Shown piece by piece: positions 1-12,430 of a DNA stretch of 64,000 nt. Where the stretch lies: positions 42,626,001 through 42,690,000 of the forward strand of contig OY754466.1 of NCBI GenBank assembly GCA_963575645.1, read 5' to 3'. Within the stretch, counting starts at the first letter, position 1. Each line of letters opens with the position of its first letter. The stretch is from Xanthostigma xanthostigma (taxonomy: Eukaryota > Arthropoda > Insecta > Raphidioptera > Raphidiidae). The position numbers and the translations under genes are program-made. The notes beneath the pieces were generated by a model. That model was not told the DNA's origin and made no database searches. It was given only the letters and a program-made list of their open reading frames with translations.

Positions 1-147
1 TTTCGGTTACTGTAATTATTAAGATTTTATTGATGTAAAAGTTACCTTTAGTACCTATACAAACTTTTATTATCATTTTAGATCTAAGGTGTGGATATTA
101 TCTATTGAAAATTTAAAAAAAAAAACACGTTCTGAATCAATAATCAA

Positions 148-473
148 ATTATACTAATATATAAAGCTGAAGAGTTTGTTTGCGCTAATCTCAGGAACTA
201 GTTCGAATTGAAAAAAATGTTTTTGTTGGATAGCCCATTTATCGAGGAAGGCTATAGGCTATATAATATCACGATACGACCAATAGGAGCGGAGCATCAA
301 TGAAAAATGTAACTCAAAATTTGTCCGTCCGACAAAAACTTTTGAACGGTAATTCCGATCATCATGAAATTTGGACACAACATTCATCTCGGTAAACTAA
401 GATGAATGTACGTACTCATGTCCCTCCCCCCATTAGTTTTTTGCACCCGGGTGAAACCGGGCGCGACCGCTAG
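148..473 (+). mobile_element. Helitron-like non-autonomous element
   Basis: The element opens near TATACTAATATATAAAGCTG and ends in ACCGCTAG followed by T. Just before the end lies a GC-rich stretch (GCACCCGGGTGAAACCGGGC) able to form the hairpin typical of Helitron 3' ends. The 3' CTAG and insertion next to T fit Helitron biology. The usual 5' TC is unclear here. The interior (TCAGGAAC..., ATAGCCCATTTATCGAGGAAG) resembles a family I recall from insect genomes. No coding sequence is present. Confidence 0.6.
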
Positions 474-2762
474 TATATATATTATATATTCAAATCTTAG
501 ATTAATTGGTCGATAATTTTATTTATTTATATTATATATTATCTTATGTTTATTAAAATAAAAATAACTTTGTAAAAAGAGTGTAATAAGTAAGAAAACT
601 AGAAAAGTATTTTTATTCACCATGAATTAACAATAACAATTAACAACTGTCAGTCAAAAATACCACACAAAATTTTAGCGAAGTTCGGCCAAATTTTGAC
701 TTCGGTAGGTTTTTGAACCGAACATTCGGCCGATGTCGACATTCAGCAAAAAACACATTCGATGCATCGCTAGTTTTTAAAAAAAACCTTAATTACCACT
801 GTCGGGATTCGAAAACGAAATATTTCACCTGTACATTTGTCACAGACTCAATGATGGAGGTACGCCAAGCGTTCTAATAAGTACATAAAACACTGTCACT
901 ACTCAAAACGTAAGGTTTCATTTATTTAATAAAAAAATAGGTTGTGTCTGGCGGCTCTGGGATCTTGGGCTAATTGTTTTTATAACCGTTTGGCATACAA
1001 TTATGTTTGTCCCAATTACTCCTCAATTATACGACTAATTTTAACAAAATTTCATATGGACATAGTTTAACGGTTAACAGTTTGGTAGGTTGAGAAATGA
1101 TAAGAAAACAAGCACACAGTTTCACCCAATTTTGGGTCAAAAATTAGAATAAGGTAACCGCACTGATGGTTGTATCTAAAATGCGGGGCCCGATTTATAT
1201 TTGTAAGAGCCCTACGCAGTAGTCATAGAAGGGGTTCTTAACCTCAAAGAATTCAATCCAAGCTAAGCAAACCCCAAATTCATTGGATTTATTATCAACA
1301 TTGATATCGTTCGCTTTAATTAACTTTTTTAAATAGGATTTGTTTTTTTTTCTAAATTAGAAAGTTTGCTCGAAATTACTTACAAAATTCGCAAGATTTC
1401 GATGAATAGGGGGCCCCCACTAAGCTGGGACTATAAGCAACTGCTTATTTTATCCGGTCTTACTAAAATGGTATGCCGGTTTTTGTGACATTTTAGTGAC
1501 TTATACATTTACGAAATTCCGTTATGTTTAGAGGTGTTCATATAGAGCTGCAAGTTACAGGAACAAAAATATTCATAAAGAATAGCGGCCCGGTCCGGTT
1601 TCACCAGGGTGCGATAGACATAATTCTGCAAAATGTATTTCGTTTGCGGCCCGACGTCTGAGCAAATAGCTTTGAGCAGATTCTACCAGATTTGCTTCTG
1701 AACTATTAGCCTTTAAGCGAATTCTGACAGATGTCGCTACTTGGTACTAAAACAGTTTTTTTTTGTTTGCTTCTGAACTAATAGCTTTGAGTAAATTCTG
1801 CCAGATGTCGTTACATGTTATTAAAACATTTTTTTCAAGAAAACACCGTGATTTTTTACAAAATATTTAATAAAAACTATTCTATAGCGTAAGTTGGACC
1901 AACACGTTTACGAAATTTCATTAAAATCGGTTCAGTGGTTTCGGAGGCCAAAATTGCGACACGAGATTTTTATATATATAGATAGATTTACGAAATTCCG
2001 TTACGTTTCGAGGTGTTCATAGAACTACAAGTTACAGGAACAAAAATATTCATAAATAACTAGCTTCAAAAAAATTAAGTGTAAATGATTAAAAGTCAAC
2101 ACATATAGGTAATTTGAAATACATACCACAAACCAAAAGCCATCCTTCAACCCTACAAGGGTATACAATCCTATTCGAACGAACCATGTTCCCACTCACT
2201 GAAAAATCTGTACACGAAAACTGTTCACACTGTTCAAAAAACCGATGTCACTTCGATAATCGTCAATAAATAAATAAATAGTCATTTAACAATAAGCACG
2301 TTTATAGTTTGAAAAACATTCCAGACATTTTTGGCAAACAGTTAACGTACGAAAAACCGGTTGCTTCACATTTGACACGTATAAAAACTAATATTTACAC
2401 ACAAAACACGGTCAACACGTAACCCAAACCGACAAGGCGCGATCGGCGACTGAGGCAACTCGGCACTTGCCAGCTCTTGCCAGGTACGAGAAGGTAGGCA
2501 TTTGTTTTGTTGTCGCTAGTCAGATGTTCGTTGGCATGCGCAGTTCGGACAATCGTTCACATGCGTTTTAAAATATTGCAAAAACTATTAGGAATATTAT
2601 TATTAACCAAGGTCTGCTGTAATCGCACACCTCTCAAAAATAGTTAAATTAAATAACCGCAATTAAGTATTCGACTTTTCCCGTTGTCACTCGTTAAAAT
2701 GTTCACAAAACACCGCACAAATGGCACAAAAAAACATCTTAAAATCGCAATGACAAGATACG
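474..2762. other. Gene-free repeat-rich stretch
   Basis: No exon with coding character was found on either strand. The stretch holds a duplicated segment and a three-copy tandem repeat (listed separately). Positions about 2430-2570 are more GC-rich than the surroundings, which could be a promoter or first exon of an unseen gene, but nothing in the sequence proves it. Confidence 0.4.
1506..2063. repeat. Direct repeat flanking an insertion, with internal tandem units
   Basis: About 80 bp is nearly identical at 1506-1585 and 1984-2063 (ACGAAATTCCGTTA..., GAGGTGTTCAT, AAGTTACAGGAACAAAAATA). The intervening 0.4 kb contains three imperfect copies of a roughly 42 bp unit with the core TTCTGAACTA...GATGTCG, near 1655, 1694 and 1771. 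The 3' part, TCAGTGGTTTCGGAGGCC then ATTTTTATATATATAGAT, reads like the tail of a common insect repeat. The arrangement suggests an insertion with flanking duplication, or two nested copies. Confidence 0.5.
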
Positions 2763-2770
2763 GTTTAAAT

Positions 2771-3309
2771 CAGAGGTTCCCAAACTTTTTTTGTTTCGTA
2801 GACCACTTGCCATGTTTTTTGGTTTTGGGTAGATCCCCTGCTTATCTGATATTGATTTTTTGCAAATTCATTAATTTCAAATAAATTTTTGACAACCGGT
2901 ATAGTGCTACTCACTTTGAACGATTTAAATTTATAACGGTAGTGAAATGTAGTGTGAAATGTTTAGTTTTATACATTTATTAATTAGATTCAAATTAAAA
3001 CGAACCAAATTTAAATTTAATTTCTGTTAAATAAAATAACTAAGCAAAAAATAAATGCTTTTAGTGTGAGGGATGGAACCTGATGCTTTAATAATAAATT
3101 TTCAACATTTGGCATCAATTTAGTTAGATTTAATCTTAAATCTCTTCGGTTAACGATGTCCAGTTTGTTTCTTTTTTTTTTGTTAGGAGATTCACTATCG
3201 TTGACTCCCATTTTCATTTCATGGACCCCCAATTTTTTTCCCGCTGACATGGACCTCTTGCAAGTTGTTGACCCCTGGGGGTCGATATAGACCACTTTGG
3301 GAATCACTG
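2771..3309. mobile_element. hAT-like non-autonomous transposon with 8 bp TSD
   Basis: The terminal inverted repeats are CAGAGGTTCCCAAAC on the left and CAGTGATTCCCAAAG on the right (read inward). The element is flanked on both sides by the identical octamer GTTTAAAT (2763-2770 and 3310-3317). An 8 bp duplication with CAG...CTG ends is the hAT superfamily signature. The 539 bp interior has no transposase. The 106-codon minus-strand ORF inside runs out through the right end and is not a gene. Confidence 0.85.
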
Positions 3310-3317
3310 GTTTAAAT

Positions 3318-4319
3318 CGACACGACGGATATTCCACAATGAGTACAGAACATATTTTACTTTAACACAAAAAGGTGTTATCTAATCAAAAACAGACGTT
3401 CATCTTTTTCTATCTCCTGTGAAGTAAAAAAGACAGATGAATGATTTTTTGATTATGAATTGATTACATAACATCCGCATTTTAATTGCGTACTTTTCAT
3501 AAATTCACGATTGGACAGTAGGCAGGGCCGTAGCTGGATACATCGGCATTCATGGCAAGATTCTGATTTCAGGTTCTCAAAATTTTGTTGATTGATATAT
3601 GTAGGTACTCAAATAAAACAATTATTGTAATCGCATTGCTGATAGAGCCCTGCCGGATTTGCACCCCTGCTAAGGAAAGTTTCACTTAAAAAACACGGAC
3701 GTTTTCTATTACAGAAATTATTAACTCATCGCAATTTCAAAAGTCATTTTCTTATTTCGGACCAAAACTTCTCAATAACAGTATTCAATCAAAATGTTTT
3801 TCAGAAATTCTGTACAATATCTCAAACCCACAAGGTAATAATTCATCAAAATTAGTTAAAACATTTGTTTTCAGTATTCAATACAGCTGTGATCGTTTTC
3901 GCGTTTATTAATGTATTTGCCAGCTTAGACATGGGCAGAATTGAAAACCAGTCTTTTAGACTGAATTCATCCCTTTTGTAGATTTTTTTATAAAATAATT
4001 TCTGCAATAAATGTTTATTATTATTATTATTTCATATTTTATTTTCATAAGACGAGGTTAAATAATTAAATTAAAGTCGTAACTAGTGTGTAGCTCTGAT
4101 ACCAAAAATAAACAGCATTTTAATTTAAATTATTTTTATTCATTCTAATTACATAATAAACTTGTCTTTGACAAGCAAAAATGTACACAGCAAAAAATGT
4201 ATGACTTAGCATCTTTAATTATCATGATTTTATTTAATTAGATTTTTTCATTTGGATCACAACTAATATTATAAAGATAATCAAAATTATGATAAACTAT
4301 TTTACTGGAAACTATTTTT
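3318..4319. other. Intergenic DNA, nothing recognised
   Basis: AT-rich sequence without a convincing ORF, splice-bounded exon or structured repeat. A CAGGGCCGTAGCTGG string near 3532 looks like one terminus of a hAT-type element, but no matching right end was seen. Confidence 0.3.
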
Positions 4320-4327
4320 GCTACTGT

Positions 4328-4536
4328 CAGTCCCGGATCTAGGGGGGGGGGGCAAACCGGGGCACCCGCCCCGGGGGTGGCAGTTCCAAGAAGCGCCAAA
4401 ATCATAATATGATATGGTTGAAAACCACACCCAATGTGTCCTTTTTGAGTTTTTTCTAAGTAATTTATCTCAAAGGCTGGAGAGAGGGGGCGCCATTATC
4501 AAGTTTCTGTTCGAAAAAATCGTAGATCCGGGGCTG
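4328..4536. mobile_element. Short hAT-like MITE
   Basis: The ends are CAGTCCCGGATCTA and, inverted, CAGCCCCGGATCTACG. The flanks are GCTACTGT (4320-4327) and GCTATTGT (4537-4544), an 8 bp target duplication with one later change. The interior is only 209 bp long, with a run of G residues and a GC-rich left part, and no coding potential. Confidence 0.75.
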
Positions 4537-4840
4537 GCTATTGTTAATAGTGAAGTTTTGTTTTTGAAACTAAAATATTACCTCACGAAATAATTTCGTT
4601 ATTCGAAAGTTTCCTGCACTAAACGAGAAAATAGAACTATTTGATTAACTAAAACAGAAAATGGATTTATAATAAACGAAAACTAAAAGGCCGCGCCTTA
4701 ATAGATATTGGCATTTCAAACTGCTTTACGTTAATTTCAATTTTATGAATTCAGTTTTTAATACATTAATTGGCTCCTTTAAAAAGCTTCGAACTTTAAT
4801 TTGATGTGTTGACTGAAATTCAGATCATCCAATCAAGACA

Positions 4841-5034
4841 TTCGGAACCCAAAGGAATGGTGAGACCTCTGGTGAGAAATGCGCCGAACTGTCCTAAGGG
4901 GGGTTTTTGACAGGTAAGCATTGATTTAGAAAAGCATGGTGGAGGCTAGCCTAGCCTCGATCATGCTTTTCAAACAGTTAGAACAGTTCGGCGCATTTTT
5001 CATCAGAGGTCTCACCATTCCTTTGGGTTCCGAA
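4841..5034. mobile_element. 194 bp foldback MITE with 57 bp arms
   Basis: Left arm 4841-4897 (TTCGGAACCCAAAGGAATGG...) and right arm 4978-5034 are near-perfect reverse complements, so the whole unit can fold. A second nested palindrome lies in the loop around 4931-4972 (GAAAAGCATG...CATGCTTTTC). No target duplication could be fixed. Confidence 0.75.
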
Positions 5035-6365
5035 TTCAAACAAAATTTAATCATTCTCAGATACAAACCAGCTTGTAGAGAAGATCGGTACAGAAAGCGT
5101 AACCAGAAATCTCCGCGGTACTATTTCTTACCCCACGTGTATTTCCGTTTGCGTATTCAGTAGGACGCACTATTGCCTACAAATATTGGGGTTGGGGGGG
5201 GGGGGGGGGGCGAATAAATTATTACATACCCTTCAGCTACCTACGCCATTGGATAGATGTATTCTAACAAATTAATTAAACAATACGTAATCCTACATAA
5301 CAAAAAAAAACTATATGTACACATAACACAACCATTATCACAATCTATAATAAAAACTACTTTTTAAGAAATGGTAAATATTAAATACATAAATACAGGA
5401 TTACTTATTCATTATAATATAATTTCGACATTGACGTAACCAGGTTTTTAAGTTGGGGGAGCCGAGTCCCAGTCTGTCTCTTTAGTTACAGCTATGACTT
5501 CGAGGAAAATATGGATGATACTCAAATTAATTCGGATAAGTTACAATTGATTGTGCCGAAAAAAGGGGATGGTTTACAGTACCTAACCGAAATATTAATT
5601 GAGCTCACTAAATTTTTTTCAAAAATGAGACGCAGGGTGGTTGTAAATTGCAAAAAATAAGATTGTTTAATTTTTTTTACACGAGCTTTTTGTCGGAACT
5701 ATGCAAATTTTGTACTTCGCCAAGCGAGGAAAATGGAATATTTATAGTGGTAATGATTTTCTACGGAAATTCCGATGACGAAGGACCTGATTATGCTAAT
5801 TTCTTCTAAAAAATATTGTATTTTATTCGGAGCTACACATGTGTGCAAAATCTTACGTCGGTCGGATATGTGGAAATGGGTCAAAATTTGATTAGTTAAT
5901 AACAAATTGACCGTGTAGTTTTCACTACACACTACAAAAGTGAAAATCCTAGACACAACTAATAATTCATACAAATTTTAAAACCAACATCCCCATTAAT
6001 GAATAACTCCATATTTCAGTAAAAAATATTTCATTCAATGGCAATAGGGTAAACGGTTTCAAATAACTGGAACAAATCAGATATCTTCCTTATTGATTTC
6101 AATTACTTGAAACACTTGCGTTAAAAAAACTCGCAATTACTATTCTGAACTGTTTATTACTATATGTTCTCATTATTATAATCAAATAATTTATTTCATT
6201 CGAAAAACACGAAAAAGTTTCCAGTGATAAAATGTAATGTAATTATCAAAGAAATACATCAACTTTGTTTCAGTTTTTATTTTTTTAATCCAAGGAAGGA
6301 TAATAAACTGACAACAAAAGACTCTCGCTTGTTAGGCTAGAGAAAATTCTGCTTATGTACACACA
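5035..6365. other. Intergenic DNA with a poly-G tract
   Basis: No gene was recognised. A nearly pure G run at about 5191-5211 is the only standout in otherwise AT-rich DNA. Short ORFs here have no coding character. Confidence 0.3.
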
Positions 6366-6503
6366 GTACGAACTGCGCATGCGTGTAGAGTGCGCAAGAC
6401 GCTTTGACAGAGAGAGTAGAAACGATTCTCCCACTCTTTTCTTTGGAGTGTCGGTTGAAGTTGGAGAAGGGGAAGCGTTTCACTTTTCGTCTAATTCAAG
6501 CCA
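6366..6503 (+). repeat. Dispersed repeat copy 1
   Basis: About 135 bp (GCGCATGCGTGTAGAGTGCG, then AGAGAGAGTAGAAACGATTC, then GGGGAAGCGTTTCAC) matches a second copy at 17592-17722 in an intron of the SDR gene, in the same orientation and with about 80 percent identity by eye. The family is not identified. Confidence 0.65.
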
Positions 6504-6510
6504 TAATATA

Positions 6511-7084
6511 CAGTATGTAAACGCGTAAGGTGTCCATAGGGAAATTAACATTGAGAAAAAATGACTGGATCAGAGTGAGCCTTGAAATCTTGTTTTTCAA
6601 TTTGACAGATAATATTCTTTTGCAAAATGAATGTGTATACTACCGAAGAAAATATTCAAATGATTACAACATAATCGGACTTTTTTTATTAATGGGACAT
6701 TAAATTCTCAAAAATACTTAAATATGGTGCGAGATCAAATATCTCCGCCTATTCGTGTTGAACCTAAAGACATTGGGTCACTGATTTACCAACGCGCATA
6801 CGTCATACCAGTCAGACAATTTTTGAATGAAATGTTTCCAAACAGATGGAGTTATTTTTTTGTTTTAATTTTGTACAAAAAAATTAAAATCATGATTTAT
6901 AAGAGCTTTTTGTCATTAAAAAAGTCAAGTAAAATAAAAATAAATCAAAATAAAATACAGAAATCCTCAAGATTACCACGTAAATTCAATAGAAATAACA
7001 ATTAATGCAGTCATGGCTAACTCTGATCCAAGTATTTTTCCCAATGCTAATTTCCCTATGTGCACCTTACGCGTTTACATACTG
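6511..7084. mobile_element. TA-flanked MITE (Tc1/mariner-like)
   Basis: The 37 bp terminal inverted repeats start CAGTATGTAAACGCGTAAGG and differ at only two positions. TA dinucleotides flank both ends (6509-6510 and 7085-7086). The element is 574 bp. The reading frames inside it lack transposase motifs. It lies immediately downstream of the dispersed repeat ending at about 6503. Confidence 0.75.
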
Positions 7085-7086
7085 TA

Positions 7087-7904
7087 TATAAATACATATA
7101 TAAATCAATTTTTAAAGGAAAAAAGACCAACAAAACATTTATCTTTTTTACAGAATAGAGAACACACCCAAAGATGGCAGTCAACTCCGAACTTGAAAGC
7201 TGTTTTGCTTCATAACACTCTTCTAATGGCACTAATTAAAGAAGTGGACAACAAACTGTTTTTTTTTTTTCTAAAAAAACAAATGCACTGTGTATATGCA
7301 TAACTAATATACACATCTTGAAACGGTTCAGCGATATACATTGAAGTCCAAACTGACAATCATAACTCGATTTATTTGATTGATTCCAGTCTGTAGTTTA
7401 ATTTTTTACCAGTACAATGACACAATCACAATTTTTATACTTTGGCAACCGACTCTCCAGGTTCTGACCCTTTCTTTCGATCTTTAGTCGGTACATTCGG
7501 AGAGCAAGCAATGAAGTTATTATAGCGCTTGGCCGTTTAAAAGTGTATGATTCACACTACGCAATACACCGCATTCATACAAATATATACAACACAATAC
7601 CAGAGAAGAATCTCTTCTCCGACAACACACAGACATTTGGATTTTTTGTTCACATAAGTCTGATATACTACGGCAACACAATCTAACATCACTTAATTTC
7701 ATCAATTTCTTTTCCACTGACCACATCTATAATACGCCAGCTTTTGTTTCAAGATGAATAACGCGTTCGTCAGAAAATTCAAGTGAATAATGCAGATTTC
7801 GTCTGTTTGGTTTTTTTAAACTTTTTTAGCTACGTATCCGTTTGAGATTTTCTGTAACGTTTAATGGGGAATGTTTCAACGGCGGGGTAATATATAATAG
7901 ACGG
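7087..7904. other. Intergenic DNA, nothing recognised
   Basis: No exon, RNA gene or structured repeat is supported. Small ORFs on both strands look random. Confidence 0.3.
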
Positions 7905-8522
7905 AGAGCTGGCTATGGAGAAAATGGGTGACTCGGTCCAGACCTGAAAATTTGCAGAATAATAGGAGATAGTATAAGTAAGTAGGGAAAAAATTGCCAG
8001 AAGGCTGTCGGAAGATAAAGAGCCGCCAGAAGGCGTTAATGTTGCGAAAAATCAGTGCACTTCTGGCAATTTCTATACTTATTCTGTAATTCAAAACTAG
8101 ATTATATATTAAACATTATATAGTTATAAGGGCATACTGAAAATTCAAACATGATATAATAATTACATTCGACAAATATTCAAAATTATTAAATGTAACT
8201 TTATTAATTTATTTAATTTTATTTCTATCAAAATGTCATTAATAATTTTAAATATTTGTCGAATGTAATTATTATATCATGTTTGAATTTTCAGTATGCC
8301 CTTATAACTATATATAATACATAATCTAGTTTTGAATTACAGAACAAGTATAGAAACTGCGAGAAGTGCACTGATTTTTCGCAACATTAGCGCCTTCTGG
8401 CGGCTCTTTATATGCCGCCTAGCCTTCTGGCAATTTTTTCCCTACTTACTTATACTATCTCCTATTATTCTGCAAATTTTCAGCTCTGGACCGAGTTACC
8501 CATTTTCTCCGTAGCCAGCTCT
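7905..8522. mobile_element. Foldback element family A, copy 1
   Basis: The two halves are long imperfect reverse complements. The left half begins AGAGCTGGCTATGGAGAAAA and the right half ends in its complement. Each arm is roughly 290 bp and the spacer is AT-rich. The same element occurs at 55684-56385. Identical small ORFs in the arms (containing [11 protein letters not shown]) are a product of the repeat and not genes. The copies share the flanking string ATAGACGG on the left, which may belong to the element. Confidence 0.8.
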
Positions 8523-9774
8523 TAGTACATAAGAGAACCCTTGGTAATGCAAAATTAAGGGGGAAATGATTCAACTGCAGGGAAAATAAGTGAAACCTAG
8601 ATAACGCAAAATAAAGGGATAACGACTCAACGGCACGGAAATATAAGAGAAATATATGAACGAAACGAGTTCATTACCCAAAAGAAGTTTCACTACCCCC
8701 GTGAGTTTGTGTCAGTGAGGCTCACGTGTTTTTTTTTTTTTAATTTAAATGCCGTGTTACTAGGTCGTGTCCGTCTATAATTCTATTATTCGTGTCTATA
8801 ATTTACAATATCGTAATAGATTTCGTCATATGAGAAACATTCACAAACGAACTTAGTTGTCCAGCGTCTATAATCTACAACAGATTTATTGCAATTTTTT
8901 TTATTTTCTCGAAATATAACTGATCGATTGATTCATTGCTCTGTCTAGATTGACCTTGCATATTATAAAAATAATAATTTATTATATTAGCTGTTTGTTG
9001 GCAAGTTCTGAGCTGCTGAAGCGATTGTCGGTAATACAGAGCTCTTCGGTCACAACTGCGTGTGTGTTGGTCGATTTCTTGGACTCTTTGGACTTTGTTT
9101 TAGCAGTTCTAGGCTCCCAGAACTGCTCGAACCAAGTTCAAACAGTCCAAAAATTTGATCAACAACGCAGCTGTGTTTGAAGATTTCTGTGTTGTTGACA
9201 TGTTTTGAATTAGTTCAGAGCCTGACAACACATCCAGCTATTGTTAGACAATTTTTCTGTAATTTTTAATTTTTTTTTTTTCCCTATAGTTTTTATAAAC
9301 TATAAATATAACATAAGTTGTCGATCACAAATGTGCCGACGGGAACAGATGTCAGAGTTTTAAGGTTAAGGTATCTTAAGTTGTAAAATTTACAAAAACG
9401 TTTCGATTGGCTACAAACTTAATTTCAATAATTTTTTGGCTGTATTATAAATGTAGTCAACACCTCAGTTTAACTGACAAAATAAATATAAAATACAGAA
9501 TGTAATTTTTATACACTGATGAATACAAGAACAATACACTCGAGTATATTTTGAAAACGGAACAAACTTGACGCAATCGCTACAACTTAAATTTAAAATT
9601 ATTATCAACAATAATTTTAAAACTTTCTCTTTAATTTCAAGAATTTGGCTTCTGTGGTGATTTAGGCCTGTGTTTTGATTATTATTCTATATTTTTTATC
9701 ATTCAAATGATGTAAAATAAGTTAAATAACTTTTAAATGAAACAAAACTCCACTGAACTTGAAAATAAAAAAAA
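8523..9774. other. Intergenic DNA, nothing firm
   Basis: No gene was recognised. The phrase GCGTCTATAATCTACAA near 8869 recurs near 29179, indicating another scattered repeat of unknown type. The 76-codon ORF at 8950-9180 has no recognisable motif. Confidence 0.3.
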
Positions 9775-10004
9775 ATTGGTTGTCTGTAAAGTCGGTTTAC
9801 GGACGATAGTTTTACGTGATAACGTATTCCGCTCGAATAATACATAACCTAAATTTTAGTAGCTGTCAAACTTGGTCCGATCGTGCGCGGAACGTGACAC
9901 ATTTCGGAACGTGACACTTTTTCGTGCATGCAGCCGGTGTTTCATCAATTTATTTTCGTGCATGCATCCGGTGTTTCATCAATTTATAAGACGTTATCAC
10001 GTCA
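9775..10004 (+). repeat. Dispersed repeat B, copy 1
   Basis: The repeat starts ATTGGTTGTCTGTAAAGTCG and ends GACGTTATCACGTCA. It carries internal ACGTGATAACGT and ACGTTATCACGT, which are reverse complements. A second copy is at 44538-44740 in an SPCS1 intron. In this copy about 36 bp (CGTGCATGCA...TTCATCAATTTA) is tandemly duplicated. Probably a non-autonomous DNA transposon; family unknown. Confidence 0.65.
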
Positions 10005-10069
10005 AAATAGATCATCACTGAACATTTTAAAAATGTTTTCACCTTTTAAAAATAATGAAAAATACGATA

Positions 10070-10660
10070 CAGTAAAACCTCGTTAACACGAACTCGTAAA
10101 AATCAGGCAAAAAGTTCGTGTTATGTGGGAGTTCGTGTAAACCGAGTATGGCATAAAATACAGTCATTTTTTAAGTGTCAAATCATGATTTATTTTAAGT
10201 AAACATTGAATAATTATTTATTATAAATTGTTAAGAAGCCTTTGCCTTTGTTAATTAGTTTACAACCTTTTCAATAAATAAGAGGGGAAAAATTTTGAGG
10301 TGTATATGTTTCTATTTATAGGATTTCGAGTGAATTTTTAATCTCTCAATCCTTTGTCTATTTTTAGAATGTGAGTTATTTACTTTTGTAATCCCTTAAG
10401 CGAATCTTTTCTTTTAGTTGTATTGTATATTCATTGACCAAAATGATTAAAATATATGATTTGAGAATTTTTGTAGTTCGTATTATCCGATAATTAACCG
10501 TGAAGGGACGAAAAAGTTGTTCGAAGTTCGTATTAACGAGGGTTCGTGTTAACCGAACATAATTACATTAAAGCTTATGTGACCATTATCGAGAGCAAAT
10601 TTTTGTTCGCGTTAAACCGAAATTCGTGTTAACCGTGTTCGTGTTAACGAGGGTTTACTG
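10070..10660. mobile_element. pogo/Tigger-like MITE
   Basis: The termini are CAGTAAAACCTCGTTAACAC and, inverted, CAGTAAACCCTCGTTAACAC, with a TA target duplication on each side (10068-10069 and 10661-10662). CAGT-starting TIRs at TA sites fit the pogo/Tigger branch of Tc1/mariner. Additional GTTCGTGTTAA motifs recur inside both ends, as possible transposase-binding repeats. The element is 591 bp and non-coding. Confidence 0.8.
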
Positions 10661-10662
10661 TA

Positions 10663-12430
10663 TATCAGTTAAATAACCAATTTTTAATTCAAAAATAAAT
10701 AAAAAGGAGCTGTAATATTATTTACTTCGCACTCAATTTATAACTGAAAAAGTATACATCCTAAAATTTAGTGAGTTGAAAGAATTTTAATTTATATAGA
10801 CTGACCACAATTCTTCGAGACCAAAACGGGACAAGCAGAAGTAATTTTAATCGGAAAGTTCAGAAACAATGTTACACTCTCAGTCACGGATAATTCCAGT
10901 TGATGAAATACTCAGCGTTCAATCGACACACCTATATTAGGCATGTCGTTTCATAACAGTTGGGCCGTGTGCGGAGGACCTTACAGTTTGACGATTTGAC
11001 GTTCGAAAGTGTCACAGATCACCTACCGAGTACCGAGAAAATTGTTAAAGATCAATAATCTTTGCCATCCTGTTGAAATGAGACTTACGGTCAGCCTACA
11101 GCAAAAAAAAACTAGTTTCCCATTTTTACACAAACGCGAAAATGTGATGCGGAACTTTTGTTTAACCATAGTATAGATTTATTTGTACATACATATTATA
11201 CAAATATATACGTACACGGAACACGAACACTTATACACGCGCTCAATTTGATTACGACGAACTTCGGAGCACAATGAAGTCAACGGAGCACTATTTTTTA
11301 AATCGCCGGAAATGCTACTTTTTAATCAAATAGTGCGGTCATTTTTCTATGGCTTCGAAACTCATCATAAACAGATATTCATAACATGGCTGCAGGACGT
11401 TCGATTGTTGAATTTTATTTTTAAAACAAACGAAGCACTGAAACAAATAGATTTTTTTTATTGCGTCTAAGATATGACAAATATGTTTAAAAAAAAATGG
11501 TACGTACGATTTTTCGCTCTATCACATCGTACTATTTACGCATTATTATTAAAACCTAATAATTATAAAAAAGCACAATTTTAAACACGAATCAGTTAAA
11601 TAATAAAAAAAACATCAATAATTTAATAAAAGCCATTTTTCATAATGCTCGTAGATATAACCGGATTTTCTCGATCTTTCAATAAATTTCGCAATTTAAT
11701 TTTAAAAATCCTGCGAGTATATTATGAACATAAATAATAATTTATATTTATACATGTTACTTCTTTAGCTTTGCTCTTTTTAGGTCAGTAAGATTTTTAA
11801 CAAAGTCCTTCTTTAGATATACAAATCATATGTGTGCTTAAAGAATTTTTCAAATTTTGGATTATTCAAGTAATTCAAGAATTACAAGGCGCGACAGTTA
11901 ATTCATATAATGTATATTGGCTCGTACTTATTTTTTTAAACATATTAGGATTCGACAGATAGACAGAGTCAAATCCGTCATTTTTCATATATATAGTAAT
12001 ACTAACAGTGTAAAATGTTATGAGCTTATGATTTAAATTTCTGTCACCAGATGTCAGATCGTTTTATGCCAAATCCTAATACTGTTAGATATTATTTTTG
12101 AAGATTAAATATCCAGTATAAACTTTATCAAGGCATTTTTCTCCTATAATGCAAATTTTAACCTCTTGTTAATTTTGGCTGTCATTTTGAAATCTGTTTT
12201 TTTGCAAACCGAAAAAGTCACAAAACCGATTTTTACATTTGCAACACGCGTGTAGTCTGACAGCATCGATTGCAAACACCAATTAATAGAACAAATGAAA
12301 ACTTCCTTAAACAACACATATGATTCCATGTTTTTGTTCATTTAAAACTCGATGTCTTACTTATTAATATTGTATATACAATTCAATGCATACTGTTCCA
12401 TACAAATACAATAAATAATATTTATCACAT
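10663..12430. other. Intergenic DNA and 3' flank of Raf
   Basis: No additional exon is supported. The last few hundred bases must include the Raf 3' UTR (minus strand), but no clear AATAAA on the minus strand close to the stop was found, so its extent is unknown. A small ORF at 12144-12341 looks random. Confidence 0.35.

Noticed and set aside
3017..3337. 106-codon minus-strand ORF
   Set aside because: It lies across the right end of the hAT element at 2771-3309 and shows no protein motif.
6724..7303. Two adjacent ORFs of 93 and 96 codons
   Set aside because: The first is inside the TA-flanked MITE and the second straddles its end; both are AT-driven low-complexity frames.
8332..8514. ORF containing RSALIFRNI, seen again at 7876-8094 and 56128-56376
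   Set aside because: Shared only because foldback family A is repeated; composition is not protein-like.
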